DNA of 64,000 bases from Entoloma clypeatum (GCA_963565915.1 OY751485.1:620001-684000), one strand, 5' to 3'. Counted from the stretch's first letter, positions 19,077 to 31,401 are shown. A program made the numbers and translations. Notes: a model not told the origin generated them from the sequence alone.

Positions 19077-19908
19077 TTGCCTGAGGGGACGATCAACACG
19101 ACCACAACAGACAGCTGAGGACACGAAACACGTCCTTCGCGTGGGTGAACCGGCGGGGTTGTTCCATCACTGGACATGGAGCCCTTGCGTTGAGTCTCTG
19201 TTACAGCATATAGTACTAGTAGTACAGAAGGCAGTGCTTCACAGCTGCCGGCGTTTGGCGGGCGGGCGATGGACAGTGGTGTACCAGTCCTCCGCCGAGT
19301 GGCTCATAGACCCGACCTTGCAGGCCCGGGAAGTCGCTGGATGATGTGATATCCTAGTTTCGGACGTCATTGGATGTCATGAACGAGTAAAACCTCGCTA
19401 CGCAACAATGGGCTTTGCCGCCGCATTAGATAAATGCGATGTTAAGGTTCAGGTTGCCACGACCTCGAAGGATACAGTTTCCGAGGAGAAAAAAATGTCG
19501 ACATTACAAACGCGGATGAGTAGGTTGTCTTGAGACCAAGCCACTCTGGTGGAAGGAAATACAAGGAAACCAGCAGTGGGCGGCCATTCTAGTTCTTTAC
19601 GAGCTCCACCGCCGTAGACAGCTATATTGTGACACAAGGCGTGCAACATAAGCCCACAAATTCCACAGAAATTGACAATCTGTGATAGTCCAAGTATTGG
19701 AAATACAATCTCTCACCCCTCCTGAAATGCCAGGGCACAGCCGGGAAGCTAGTGAACATTAAGTTATGTGGGGGATAAGTAAACGTAAGTATGTTGTATC
19801 AGGAAATGTAGTCTCGGTGCTCATGGCGGGATGATGATATGTTGAAGGCACGGGAGGAGCACAGGCAAGTGGCGGTTGCACACAAGATATCAGGTCCTAA
19901 AATCGGAA
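19077..19908. other. Downstream region of the kinase-like gene, partly duplicated
   Basis: 19077-19530 shares patchy similarity with 40168-40600, downstream of the second kinase copy, so the duplicated block extends past the gene. A 41-codon frame (19408-19533) is partly conserved but too weak to call. Confidence 0.45.
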
Positions 19909-20926
19909 TTAAGCTGCCTCCACAATATTTGATTCAATATCAGAGATTGGGTCTTTCATACGAGTAAATGAGAAGAGCCTCCATCTCTGCGGGCAATACC
20001 AAGGACGCTCGCTGGGCGGAGACAGAGCCGCCCTCGTGCGTTCGACCAAAGTGCTTGTTTGACTTTCTGGAGTGGTGGACCGAGATTCTGATGGTGGCTC
20101 TACAATGTCATCATTCTGAGCATAGTCTGATCATTTTTTCAGCGAGACTGTAACGGCAAGAAAGCCATCGAACGACCTACCTAGCGTCTCCGCGGGCTGA
20201 GCCGTAAGGGATTCAATCATCGTTGCAAGCGGAGTGGGGTTCGGAGTTGCATCCCTCGCCGGGTTGGATCCACTTTCCTCTCGGCGCCGTTTAGTTTGTG
20301 CACTCGTGGTCTATTGAAGTTCAATTACTGGAAAAAAGAGACTAGATGTATCACTCACAACCACTTGTGCCCGTAATTTTTTGGCAAGCTCTGAAACGTT
20401 CATGATCCCCGCAGAGATGCCGCGAACGAGCGCGATGTACTGATCAAATGATAGCCTGATAGCAGCGCTCGCTGAACTGTTCTCGCAATCTTTCAAGACT
20501 AGACGCAAAAAAAAATGTTTGATGTCGATTAAATATGCAAGGAACTGGGTAAGTCTTTCACCGAGATGCGACTTCGAGTTGCTCGGGAGCAAATCTTCCG
20601 AAACTGACTTATCATAGATTTGTCCCGTTTCCTGCAACAACTCGTCTAATATCTTCATCTGGCTGCTGGGTAGATAGGAACGCGAGCAGAGCGTCAATGA
20701 AACAAAGGTGCTCATCAGCGCGAGTCCGCCGAGGAAATAACTGAAATTGCTGGATTTTCGTGGCCCATGGCGTGTGATCGTTGCGTAGGTCGAAGTCGTT
20801 TCTGGGTACATTTGGGCTGTGGTCAGAAGCATAAGTACCATTGTCCACGCTGTGCATGCCAGCAGTGGCAGTTCCCGCAATTCCGTCCGTCACGGAAAGT
20901 TCCGAATCGAAGATGGCCGTCCACAT
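19909..20926 (-). pseudogene. Membrane-protein gene, degenerate copy 2
   Basis: It parallels 16601-17614 exon by exon. The helix FSYFLGGLALMSTFVSLTL, the segment FDQYIALVRGISAGIMNVSE, the C-terminal TTPESQTSTLVE and the end DIESNIVEAA are all recognisable. In exon 2 a 5 bp loss near 20455 (ATCATTTGATCAG versus ATCACCATTTTTGATCAG) shifts the frame into a TGA. The N-terminal frame from the ATG at 20926 also does not join the helix frame. Splice sites are still visible, for example donor GTAGGTCG and the GTGAGTGATACA donor near 20360. Confidence 0.8.
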
Positions 20927-20950
20927 TTATGAGAGGGTGCCATGACCTAA

Positions 20951-21015
20951 ATGAACCCAAGAGTATCACTGTGTGCACTACACGACAGATATGATTGGAT
21001 GCTACCATGGGCCAC
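20951..21015 (+). pseudogene. Kinase-like gene copy 2, exon 1 start
   Basis: The frame MNPRVSLCALHDRYDWMLPWA matches the start of the gene at 17644. It is cut at 21015 by the copia element, and the frame resumes at 29735. The GCCAC at 21011-21015 is the left target duplication. Confidence 0.85.
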
Positions 21016-21306
21016 TGTTGAACGAGTTCCGCTTCCATTAGACGCGCCATGTGCTCAACCCCATGACATACAAATAGTGTACAAATAAGTAGACTAGTAT
21101 ATAAGACTGTCCTTATTCTCTGTGCAATATAACACTCTTAACGAGTAACCCCCACCTGCAAACACCTCTCAAGGTTAGTAGTAGGTTCCCCCTCTATCAT
21201 AGAATACACAATCCATAGCATATAGCGTAGAGTATACTAGGACTGCAAGACGACGCATCCGCTGTGATCACCTCCAGCGTTGATGTGATTGTATGCTGTT
21301 CCAACA
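21016..21306 (+). repeat. 5' LTR of the copia element
   Basis: It starts TGTTGAACGAG and ends TGTTCCAACA, with a TATATAAG box at 21098-21105. It is nearly identical to the LTR at 29439-29729, with a few substitutions such as GAGTTCCG/AATTCTG at the start. Confidence 0.92.
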
Positions 21307-21324
21307 GGTTATGAGCCCTGAGAC
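21307..21324 (+). other. Primer-binding site (initiator tRNA-Met half)
   Basis: GGTTATGAGCCCTGAGAC directly follows the LTR. It is complementary to a CAU anticodon arm, as in copia-type priming by an internal initiator-tRNA-Met fragment. Confidence 0.7.
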
Positions 21325-21419
21325 TCGCCATTGCGCTCGTCGCTGGCAGTCTTAGTAGACTTGATGCCGCTACATTGTGAATGCGATAGATCAAGTGCAC
21401 CTCAATCTGTACATACAAC

Positions 21420-24400
21420 CTTCCTCCCTAACACGGACAAGGACTCGATCATCAAACTTGGGAGCCCTGACGAGTCGGACCACCGCTCGATCATCACCCT
21501 CCTCAGATCCCCCCTCATTAACGCTAAGGAACGCTACCGTATTGTGCCGGACTCGGAAGAGGAATCTAACTTTCTGTCCGCACTCACGGAGTCCATCTCC
21601 TCCATCCCTATTCCGGCCACGGACACCAGGGAGGACATCACGAGTATTACCCAAAAGGTTCAGGAGCTCGTCCTGGCCGAGTGGACCGAATTCTCTCGCT
21701 CTCCCCGGGACTCGTTCCGGTCGAAGGGCTGGTGGGATAAGGACTGCAAGGCAGGGTGGCGCACCTATTCCAACTCGGGTAAAACAGACCAAGACTGGCG
21801 CGTTATGCATAAAATCATTCGCACTGCTAAGCGGAACTTTTTTGACAAGAAGATCGACGAAGTCTCCAACAAAAACAAACGTCCCTGGGACCTTACTTCC
21901 TGGGTCGGCCCACGAAAGAACGCCTCTCCCGAGGCCATTATTTTTGACGGCGAGACCTGTACCACCACTGCTGAGACCTGTGACGCCTTCCACAAGTCCT
22001 TCCAGTCTGCCGAAGCACGACCTGTCGATCCCGACAGGCTGCGCAGTACTCTAGAACCTCAGCCCAAAAGGGCTTGGGTTCCATTCACTTCGCAAGAGGT
22101 CCTCCAGGCCCTGGCCGGCTGTTCTAGCCGGTCAGCCCCAGGTCCCGACCATCTTACGTGGACTCACCTTAAGTGCCTAACCGCACATAAACAAATCTTG
22201 AAGCTGTTCGTCTGGATCCTGAACGCCTGCCTCTCGGCGGGGTTTTGGCCTGACGCCTTCAAAATCTCAACGACCATCATTATTCCTAAACCAAATAAGC
22301 CGGCGTACGACGTTCCCAAAGCATTCCGACCCATTGTGCTTCTAAACACCATGGGCAAACTCTTTGAGAAAGCTATCGCTAACAGACTCCAGTGGGAACT
22401 AGCCCGCTATGGTCTGCTGCACCCAGGTCAATTCGGGGGGGTTCGACAGAACTCCACCGAAGACGCCGGTCAATTCCTTACCCACCTCATCCATGCAGGA
22501 TGGTCGAGGAAACTCAAGACAAGCGTTGTCGCCATTGACTTGGCCCAATACTTTCCCTCCCTTAACCACTCGGTTATATCGCTCATACTAGATAGGATGG
22601 GGTTCCCCGACACTGTCGTGGATTTCTTCTCAAATTACCTAGTAGGGAGACAGACTCAATACGCCTGGGAGGACGACCTCTCAGACCTTTTCTCTGTTGA
22701 CATTGGCATAGGTCAGGGCTCTGCCCTTTCCCCTGTGCTATCGTCCATCTATCTCGCCCCGCTGATGTACGCATTTCAAGCTGAACAATCGCAGGCTAGC
22801 CTCATTTCATACGTCGACGACGGGACCATCATAGTCCAATCTGAGACGTGGAAGGAAAACCTTGCCAAATTAAAAAAGGCATACAAATGTCTGTTTGAGC
22901 TGACCACAGCCCTCGGGCTTGTCCTTGAACACTCTAAATCGGAGGTGTTCCATTTTTCCAGGAAGAATGGCGACGATAACCCCCCAGTTGACCTCGGGTT
23001 TGCGCCCTTCACCGGCGACTCCCCCCTTGTCCCCAAGACCTTCTGGAGGTACTTGGGCTTCTTCTTCGACCGCAAGCTACTCTTTACTGAGCACGCGAAA
23101 CGGTATGCCACTAAGGCCTTCTCAGCAACGGGAGCCTTACTATCCCTGGGAAACTCAGTCCGTGGACTCACTCCCAAACACAAACGCACCCTGTACCGAT
23201 CGTGTATCTTACCGATCGCGCTATACGGTGCTAATCTTTGGAACTTCGACGGTGCCCGTAACAAGGGTGTCGTCAAGTCTATCTCCAAAGTCCAAAGACG
23301 CGCAGCGTTATGGATATTGGGAGCCTTCCGTACCACCCCCACAGGGGCGGTCGAAGCACTCGCCGGCCTGCCTCTGGTGCACTTGCACCTCAAGAAGCTC
23401 TCCTGCAGAAACCGTGTCCGCATGCACTCCCTTGCACCCAGACACATGACCGTCATGGTATGCGACGAGGATGACCCCTCCAAGCGTCCGTGGCACTCCC
23501 CGGAATTTATGTACAACCTTAAATCCCCCCTCGTTGATATCTGGGCATACCGTGCAAATGTGACTGTCCCCCTATCGCCCTTTAATAACTACAACGAACC
23601 AGGGAAACGCGTCCTCAACCGATTCCCTGAACGCGTAATTCACGACATCACCCTTATCCGCGGCAAGACCGCTAAGGATCGTGCCGAAGCCAGAAAGGCG
23701 CGCCTCGTCACCCTTAACAAGGTGTTTGACGCCAACATCTGCTCCAACAAAGCCGCCGTCATTGTCACTGACGCGGCAGTTCCCTCCCTTTCGTCGGGCC
23801 ACCAAGCTGTTGCAGCCTGGGAAACCTGGCACAAGGGGCTCTCCATCGACAAAGACTGGGCGGCCGGCGGCCTCGCAGTCTCTGATGACACTGAAACCTT
23901 AGCTATCAGACACGGGTTCTCGAACCTGGTCAGTCTGCTAGGGGGTCTCTCTCAACTGGAAGTAATCCATATTTTCACCGACTCTGTCAACGCCATTCGG
24001 CGCGCCACAGACCCGGATCTCCACTCCTCGCAGGCAACTGCGCTCGCTATCATCAGTAACCTGATTCCTTGGTTTGAGGAACCCGGTCTGAATTCCAAGA
24101 TCATCTTTCACCATGTCCCCGACAGTTCGGACCATGGCTTCGAACCTCACCGTGCAGTGCACGACTTCGCCTCCTCAATTCGCATTGAGTGTGGTGAGTC
24201 GGCCGCCAGATCCCTCGACTTCAATACGAAGCAATTCACGGACGACATGCTCGGTGACTGGAACAACTTGTACCAGTCCCCCAAGTATGTTGGCCGATTC
24301 TACCAATTCCCGAGATCGTGCGTCAGACGCCAAGACCACGCTCGGGCCAAACGTATGAAGCCATCCCACCTCAAGGGCGGTACATGGCTTAAGGATGTGG

Positions 24401-24987
24401 GTCACTCCCAATCCCTCACGGCCCAAATGGTCCGTGGCCTCACCAGCCACGCCCCAATTGGCCACTATAGACATAGGTTCAACATTGGTGACAAGGCTGA
24501 ACAATGCGACTGTGGTCAGAGGTCCGCCGAGGACTTCGCCCACGTTTTCTACAAATGTCTGCATCACCCCACCAGGCCACCAGACATGCCCACCTTCTCG
24601 AGGAACTCTCCCATCTGGGACGTCTTCGGGAAATTTATCATGGATAACCCAGGGGCATTTGCCTTCCGGGATCGTCCAACGCCCAACACAACCGTTGGCG
24701 GTAGTCGCGTGGTAGCGCGCTGGGTTCAAAGGGGTGCAGCCCCCTCTGGCAAGCGAACACGATCGAAAGATAAGAACCGCACAGGCGCTTCTTTGGGGGG
24801 CAGGGCGCAGACACCCCCCAGCGCCGCTAACGGCCAACCTCGCAAGGTTGGAGTGCTCTTGTATCGCGCGACCGAATACTTGGGTGCGCATACTAACGCG
24901 TTTGTTTATAACAGACTCCCCCGTCCTGGCGCGAGGACTTTTCAGCTCGACGGAGCTTTGCGCCGCTTGTTCTTCCTGCGTACGTAG
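21420..24987 (+). CDS. LINE ORF2: endonuclease tail, reverse transcriptase, RNase H
   Basis: One open frame runs to 24987. It begins inside the apurinic-type endonuclease; the catalytic SDH motif is visible as DESDHRSIITLL near 21475. Next comes the reverse transcriptase with FRPIVLLNTMGKLFEKAIANRL, IGQGSALSPVLSSIY and the SYVDDG active site (about 22807-22824). An RNase H domain follows (VTDAAVPS near 23763, IFTDSVNAIR near 23973). A Cys/His cluster CDCGQRSAEDFAHVFYKCLHH lies near 24508. The order EN-RT-RH fits Tad/I-type LINEs. There is no start codon of its own after truncation, and the frame shows no stops, so the insertion is probably recent. Confidence 0.88.
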
Positions 24988-25077
24988 GTCCTCGGACCGA
25001 TGTAGTTTACTCTATGTCAAGCGGACTGTACCCCTAGTATACCGCTATATAAATTGTTGATTCAAAAAAAAAAAAAA
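21420..25077 (+). mobile_element. Tad-like LINE, 5'-truncated, nested in the copia leader
   Basis: Its left edge is sharp: copia sequence ACATACAAC (21411-21419) is followed by LINE sequence. Its right edge is a 14-A tail (25064-25077), then copia sequence GAGCTAGCAG. The related copia leader at 2608-2674 lacks the insert. It also shows that about 48 bp of target were lost at insertion and that no target duplication was made. Truncation removes ORF1 and most of the endonuclease. Confidence 0.9.
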
Positions 25078-25314
25078 GAGCTAGCAGATCCAGGCAATAA
25101 TACCCCGATGATTGTGATGTCCATCCGCCTCCATACATGTGTCTACCAGTTAACTCTGTGTACGATGTTAAACGTGGAATAGGGGTCTGATGGACCCTAG
25201 TGGAGTAAAACACATGTTGCTGTGTCCCTGTTTCATCTAAGATCCAGTGATTTGACATGTGACTGACACATTCTATTTCCAGTCTTTTGCACTCTCACCC
25301 TTCGCATCAAAACA

Positions 25315-28004
25315 TGTCTTCTTTTGATCACAAATCCGCTGTTGTCAAGATGACTGGCTCTAACTGGAAGGAGTGGAGCGATAAGATGACAGGGTTTTTA
25401 CAGTTTGAAGGGACCTGGATGCTTGTATCTGGGGACTGGTTACAGCCAACCTCCCTGACAGCCACTTCAACGTCTGAACAATGAAAGGAGTTCCGCGAGT
25501 GGAAGGAGAAAGACTTGAAAGCACGTGGTGTGATTGTCTTGTCTCTGGTGGAATCTGTAAAACATGAGGTTACAGCATTCCAGACTTCAAAAGAGGTTTG
25601 GGATCAGCTGAAAACTCTCTTTGAGAACAAAGGCCCCGACGAGATGTTCAAGGACTTCGCCTTGACTCTTGATTGGCACCTGACTGGTGGTGACCCCTGT
25701 CCGGAATTTTCTAAATTCCGTGATCTCTTGGCACGCCTTGACAGGCACAAGATCACCTTCGCTTCTAAATTGCAAGGGATGCTTGCTGTGCACCGTCTAC
25801 CTCCCAAGTGGAAGCATCTTGGTTCGCATCTGGCCAAAGAATGGAAGTTAGACACTTTCAAACTTACAGATGTTGAAGAGATTGTAACCGCGGAGCATAT
25901 GCACGTACAAGCCAAAGCACAACTTCCGGCTGCCAACAAGATCTCCGCTGTCAAGCGGAAAGGACAGGAACCCCGCTGGTGCAATGGTCCAGGACCTGCT
26001 GATGCTTCTGGATCAAACCAGAATTCCGGCAAACCTCATCAACAGAACAAAGGAAAAGAAAAGGCAAAGGAGACACCGTTGAACAACTCCGGTGATCAAA
26101 ATAAGAAGCAGCCGTTCGTACCCAAAAAGGAAGGGTCACAGAGTTGGGAAAAGGCCCAGCGTGCCCAGGAGGCCACTGCAGGCGACACTGCCGGCTGCTC
26201 TCATGTTGCCTCGTCGGCAATGACTATGAATCTGCCGACACCTCCCTTCACCACTGTCACAGGCTCAGGACGCGTCATTCCCCCCCAACCATCTTCTACT
26301 CCGACGACTGACCCCCGTCGTCGTCCTCCTCTCGAATCGCAGTTGACATCTAGTCCCGCTGAACATATCATGACTGCTGGTGCGAGAGAACTCCTCGATC
26401 GCATGACAAACACGTCTGCGCAATGCTTCACAGGTGCTCCGGTAAATCAACTGTCGATGTACCCTCAGATGCAGGCAGCACACGACATTGTCACATCTCT
26501 TGGCATTGTGGGAACGTCCCAGACCCTCCAAAACATCAATAATGTCATATACCCCGAAGACATTCTGGGGATATATTCGACCCCTGACAATGAGGTAATG
26601 GATGAGGCTTCCCTGTTCCTGATGGAACACCAAGATTATGATGCCGATACCATGATGGACTTCAATGAGGGATATGAGTATGACGAAGATGAACCTGGAC
26701 TGTCCAAGCGGACACGTTACAGTTGGGCAGATGAAGTCGACGATGAGCTTTTCAGAGGATCGTCATGCGACGACCCGAGGTACGTTCTTTCACAAATTTC
26801 ACATGAGCACACAATGACAGAAGAACACACCCAGATTCATGATGAGTCGCTAGAACCAGGTTGTAGTTATTTAAATTCACCTGTCGTTGCTGCCTCCTTC
26901 ATGGAGGAAATATATGATCATTTTGCCTCATGTTTGAAATGTAAGAACAAATCCAAAGATACTAATGACACTGAGTGGATCATGGATTCCGGCGCTAGTA
27001 TGCACTTCACCACAGAGATGAGTGACTTTGCAACGTACGAAGAAGAGAAATCTGTCCGTACTGCCCAGACTGCGGGCAAAGCAAAGATCTCTATAAAAGG
27101 AAGAGGGACCGTGTTTATCACTCACATGATACCATCACGTCAAGGAAAGCCAAGAAGTCTAACGACTCGGCTTTATCCGGTTCTACACATCCCGGAGCTT
27201 TCCACTCGCCTCATGTCGATGGGCGAAATTCTTCAAGAATCTGGATTAAATGTCGCTGGCTCAGCTGACAATCTTAGTTTCTTCAAAAATAGAAAGTGTG
27301 TACTAAGATGTGAACCTCATTTTCCCAGTTTGACAATATACTGGGTAAATACATGTGTTGAACAAATCACGCAGCTAAATGCTAGAAATATCAATGTCTA
27401 TAAAGCCGATTACAGCATTTGGCATCAGCGGTTTGCACACCCTGGAAAAGATGTCCTGAAAAAGGCACCCGACGCATGTGATGGATTCCCAAGGGACGTC
27501 CAATTTCCCCTTAAGGATAAGCCATGCCGTCCTTGCGCAGAAGCAAAGTTGAGGTTGAAAAGCTTCCCTCCTTCATCTTCATGTGCTTCCAGACCCTTTG
27601 AGTTGCTCCATTTGGACCTCAAAGAGTTTCCTGTCGCCTCCTATCACAAATTTAAATACTACGTCAGCTTCTTGGATGACTATTCTGGGCATGCTTGGAC
27701 GGTATTGTTGAAACTCAAATCCGATGCATTCAAAAAGTGGACAACGCTTATGAAAACCCAGTTCAATGCCCAATTTTGCCGATGGCATTTTGATGGAGGG
27801 GGAGAGTTCAAAAAGAAAACTGGAGTAGTAAAATACCTCGAGGATCTTGGAATTGCTGTGGAAATTTCAGCTCCTAATACACCCCAACAAAACGGTCGAG
27901 CCGAAAGGATTAACCACACCATTGTAGAGAAAGCACAGGTGATGCGATTTGCCGCCTGCTTACCACAATCATGGTGGGAGTTTTGCGTTTTACATGCCAA
28001 TTAA
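25315..28004 (+). pseudogene. Copia gag-protease-integrase, with one in-frame stop
   Basis: Gag starts at MSSFDHKSAVVKMTGSNW (25315). A TGA at 25482-25484 replaces the CGA seen in copy A. The frame is then open to 28004. The aspartic protease motif is MDSGASMHF (about 26982-27008). The integrase has the zinc-binding HQRFAHPGKDVL...CRPCAEAK, catalytic HLDLKEF and DDYSGH, and PQQNGRAERIN (third acidic residue). A frame break at 28002 interrupts the end of the integrase core (after WEFCVLHAN). Confidence 0.88.
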
Positions 28005-29431
28005 ACGACTTTATTGGAAAACACCTTTTGAATCTCTAAAAGGGGAAAAACCGGATGTATCAAATCTCCGTGTTTTAGGCTGCGCTGCCTATGTTTATAT
28101 TCCTGAAGAACGCCATGTGAATAAATTAAATCCATGTGCGGAGCTTATGACCTTTATGGGTTTTAAACCAGGAATGAAAGCATATCAGTTTATGACTGAT
28201 AAAAACAGTATCTTTATTGGTACTACCACGGTATTCAATGAAACACTCTTTCCAAGGTGTCTGGATACCAAAGTGCCACAACACACACCCATGGGAAATG
28301 AGCCTTCCCATGATGAGTCTCAGGATGACGGAAACCCTGATGACGATGTTGATCACCACTTCGGAGATGGAGATGTTCATTATCATTCCCGCCGGCGTAA
28401 TCAGCCGAGTGGAGATGAATCCTCCGATCCCCCTTCTGCTCCAAATGGAAACCAGCGCGACAGCGCTGATGTACCACCTTCAAATCAGGATGATCCTGAG
28501 GTCCAGAACCAGCCGGCAAATCCTTCGCCTGCTGATGTCCCTTGACCATGAAGGAATGCTAACCCACCTGGACAGGAAGGCAACATCTATGGGGAGCAAT
28601 GGCACCCTGCGCAACAACAATGCAACATCAATCGCACACGCTCTTGGCGTGAAGCCGTGAATCGAGAGAAACAGCAGCGTGAGCCTTCCCGGCTCCGCAA
28701 TGTTCCCCGATCACGCCAGGAAGAAGTGGAACCTAGTTCCCCCTTAGCCCCACCTGATGCAGGGCCTAGTGGATCTTCCGGTACTCCTTCCGATGACCCC
28801 AAAGTTCCTGATGACGAACCTTTGGAAGATACAGATGCAGAGAGCTTACTGCGCGAAATGATGAATGATGTGGAGCTAGGTCCAAAAGCATTTAACTTGT
28901 ACCTAGAACAATTAGTTCAGAAACAAGGGGGAGACACGAAACAGATCGCTGAGTTGAACGCGCTACTTGCATCAGCCGTTCCTCACTCTGAATCTGATCT
29001 CTCACAGGTTCTTGCAAATTGAGGGAATCAATTTCGATGAGGTATTCTCTCCCGTAGTTCGATTCAAGACAGTACATCTCATGCTTGCTACCGCCGTGCT
29101 TGAGAGTTGGGTGATTCTCGCGCTTGACATAACTGCTGCTTTCCTTTATGGGAAACTCCAGGAAGAGTTATACATGATGCAACCTGAAGGCTTCAAAATA
29201 AAAGGCAAAGAACTTCTTGTTTGGCGCCTGCATAAGGCTATTTACGGTTTGAAGCAGGCTGGACTTGCATGGTGGCATGCCATGGAGAAATCCATGAAGA
29301 AACTAGGTTTCCGAAGGGTCATATCTGACGCCGGAATCTTTGTTTTCTATTCCCCGAACGGAACCATCGTACTAGCAATAATCTATGTCAATGATGCAAT
29401 GTTCATGGGACCAGACACGTATACACATTGA
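27994..29431 (+). pseudogene. Copia integrase tail and partial reverse transcriptase
   Basis: 27994-28545 continues the integrase with FESLKGEKPDVSNLRVLGC and an acidic, Asn/Pro-rich linker. RT appears at about 29019 (INFDEVFSPVVRF, LDITAAFLYGKLQEELYM, AIYGLKQAGLAW). The active-site motif reads YVNDAMFMGP, with Asn in place of the first Asp of YVDD. RT then ends abruptly and the purine tract follows, so the RT C-terminus and RNase H have been deleted. Confidence 0.85.
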
Positions 29432-29438
29432 GGGGGAG
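29430..29438 (+). other. Polypurine tract of the copia element
   Basis: GAGGGGGAG directly precedes the 3' LTR start at 29439. Confidence 0.75.
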
Positions 29439-29729
29439 TGTTGAACGAATTCTGCTTCCATTAGATGCGCCATGTGCTCAACCCCATGACATACAAATAG
29501 TGTACAAATAAGTAGACTAGTATATAAGACTGTCCTTATTCTCTGTGCAATATAACGCTCTTAACGAGTAACCCCCACCTGCAAACACCTCTCAAGGTTA
29601 GTAGTAGGTTCCCCCTCTATCGTAGAGTACACAATCCATAGCACGTAGTGTAGAGTATACTAGGACTGCAAGACGACGCATCCACTGTGATCACCTCCAG
29701 CGTTGATGTGATCATATACTGTTCCAACA
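29439..29729 (+). repeat. 3' LTR of the copia element
   Basis: 291 bp, TGTTGAACGAATTC to TGTTCCAACA, the same length as the 5' LTR. The right target duplication GCCAC follows at 29730-29734. Confidence 0.92.
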
Positions 29730-29734
29730 GCCAC

Positions 29735-30272
29735 CAGTCAGCGCCCAGTTGCATTACCGGGGTCTGCCACCACTCTCAACCCTCAAGAAACAAAATGGCG
29801 CAATATCTACCATTTCCTACTTGATCGTGGTTTGGAACTACATCCCCGATATAACCCTAACTGGATACCCTCTTGGCTTGGAACAGACCGAGAAGAGTGG
29901 AATTGCGAGGATGGCATAATGGCTATTGTGTGTTACCTCGGCTATCTCAAAACCAGTTTGGTTGGCTAAACCACATTTGCCAATTTAGTTTCCATTGCTC
30001 TTGGACGCCAGAGCCGTGAAGCAGAACAGAACTGTTTGCATCAAAATGATAGGAACAAAGACGGACGAACTCAAGATTGGACGGTATTTAGTTCCAGCCA
30101 CTTCCTCCTCATCTTGGAGCTCTAGGAACCACTGCGTCCCAATTCTTGACGTGTTTTGGGATCCAGTCAACCCTGATGTCGGCTACATTGTCATGCCAAT
30201 ATTACGGCGTTTTGACAATCCAGAATTCGGGAGCAATTGGCGAAGTCATTGACTTCATTACACAACTTCCAG
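29735..30272 (+). pseudogene. Kinase-like gene copy 2, exon 1 remainder and exon 2
   Basis: After the copia insertion the frame resumes (NPQETKWRNIYHFLLDRG, EEWNCEDGIMAI). It passes the expected intron near 29930-29990 and continues with exon 2 (VCIKMIGTKTDELKIGRYL, YIVMPILRRFDNPEF). One extra base near 30230 shifts the frame before the exon 2 end at LPE. The donor GTTCGTGC at about 30273 starts an intron that has been invaded by 9 kb of repeats. Confidence 0.82.
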
Positions 30273-30329
30273 AAGTTCGTGCATCAGCAAAACCTGGAGA
30301 CGCTGGGGAGTGTCCAGAGCACTCTGGAG

Positions 30330-30480
30330 CGCCATAGCGCTGTAGCGAAGGGTTATGATTTGAGAGCACTCTGTAGCAACCTGCCATCACTCTGTAGCAA
30401 CCTGTAGCAATCTGTAGCAACCTGCCATTCCTCTGTAGTGCTACAGAGCAACCTCTCATGACTATGTATCACTACAGACT
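30330..30480. repeat. CTGTAGCAACC short tandem repeats (left edge)
   Basis: CTGTAGCAA/CTGTAGTGCTACAG units recur (CTCTGTAGCAACCTGCCAT twice, then closer copies). Complementary TTGCTACAG/GCTACA units lie at the right edge (39110-39325). Confidence 0.7.
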
Positions 30481-30674
30481 ATGTTGCTTCGATGCTATCA
30501 ATTGTCATAATATTGGCTCATTCATTGCATTCACTTGTAACACATGAAAGTGAATATCAAAAATCGATTTCATTTGTGGGTGAATTCTACCAGACTATGA
30601 AACTATGGGAGAAATACCGAATGTGGCGCCAAACCCGAGTCAAGTCCCCCGGCCCCATGCGTCAGGTCCCCCAT

Positions 30675-30975
30675 CGTCCCCACGTGCGCTGTGTCGTTCC
30701 CCCGCCATCCTCATGTCTCATATGCGGTGCTTCAGCACGTCCCGCCCCTTTCCCGTGTTCTGCCAAAGAGAAGTCCCCTGCCCCACATGTCCCTCAGCGA
30801 TGCGTTGTTACCCGTCCCTCGACCAGGTGTTGCCACGTCCCCTCAGGGCCAATTCGCATGTTTCGTGGTTCCTGTGTCCCCCCCGCTGTTCCTCACGCGT
30901 GTCCTGCCATTTTTGCGTGTTCTGGACTGTTCCCCGCTGTCCTCACATCTCGTATGCTGTGCTTCGTGTCCCGCC
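30675..30975 (+). repeat. Fold-back repeat, left arm (first part)
   Basis: It matches, in inverted orientation, 38250-38590 (for example GCCAAAGAGAAGTCCCCTGC, 30766-30785). The arm is interrupted by the gypsy element at 30976 and continues at 37791. Confidence 0.75.
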
Positions 30976-31367
30976 TGTTATGCTTAACAAACCGTTCCAA
31001 GGTTTGGGCAGAGTATGCAGGAAGTGGAAAGGCGAAGAGCAATGTGATTGCTAAATCTACTACAGTACAAGAGGTTTATATAGGTACTGACTATAGGCAG
31101 TAGCAGATGAGTCAGTGCTGCAGAAGGCAGTGCGCATAAGTAAGGCAACTGCAGAAGGCTATGTACAATGAGTAAGCTGACTGCGGGAAGCGAGTCAGCG
31201 CAGGAGCAAAGTATACTAAAGGGGTTGATGAAGTAATGTAGTGAGTCAGACTGGGAATCGAAGGTTGCGAAAGTAGACATTAGACATAGTGAGTTCATAA
31301 GAGGGCGCCGAGTCGGGCCGATAAGTAAAAGATATGATGTGGTCCTCATACCATAGAGTCCGTAAAA
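30976..31367 (-). repeat. 3' LTR of gypsy C
   Basis: It matches the LTR at 37390-37790, but about 10 bp (AAGAAATC area) is missing, and the first dinucleotide in element sense is TT rather than TG. On the minus strand a purine tract AGAGGGGAACA precedes it (31368-31378). Confidence 0.85.
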
Positions 31368-31401
31368 TGTTCCCCTCTCCAAGCTCTGTGTCCTCACAGA
31401 G

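Larger units (their letters stand above)
21016..29729 (+). mobile_element. Copia element (family 2) with nested LINE
   Basis: This 8.7 kb unit is about 5.1 kb of copia plus a 3.66 kb LINE. Two LTRs of 291 bp lie in direct orientation, and perfect 5 bp target duplications GCCAC (21011-21015 and 29730-29734) flank it. It sits inside exon 1 of the second kinase-like copy. Gag-Pol is interrupted by a TGA at 25482 and a frame break at 28002. It also lacks the end of RT and all of RNase H, so the element is defective. Confidence 0.93.

Noticed and set aside
19408..19533. A 41-codon frame with VQVATTSKDT shared with 40480-40590
   Set aside because: The shared words lie in duplicated non-coding DNA, and starts and ends differ between the copies.
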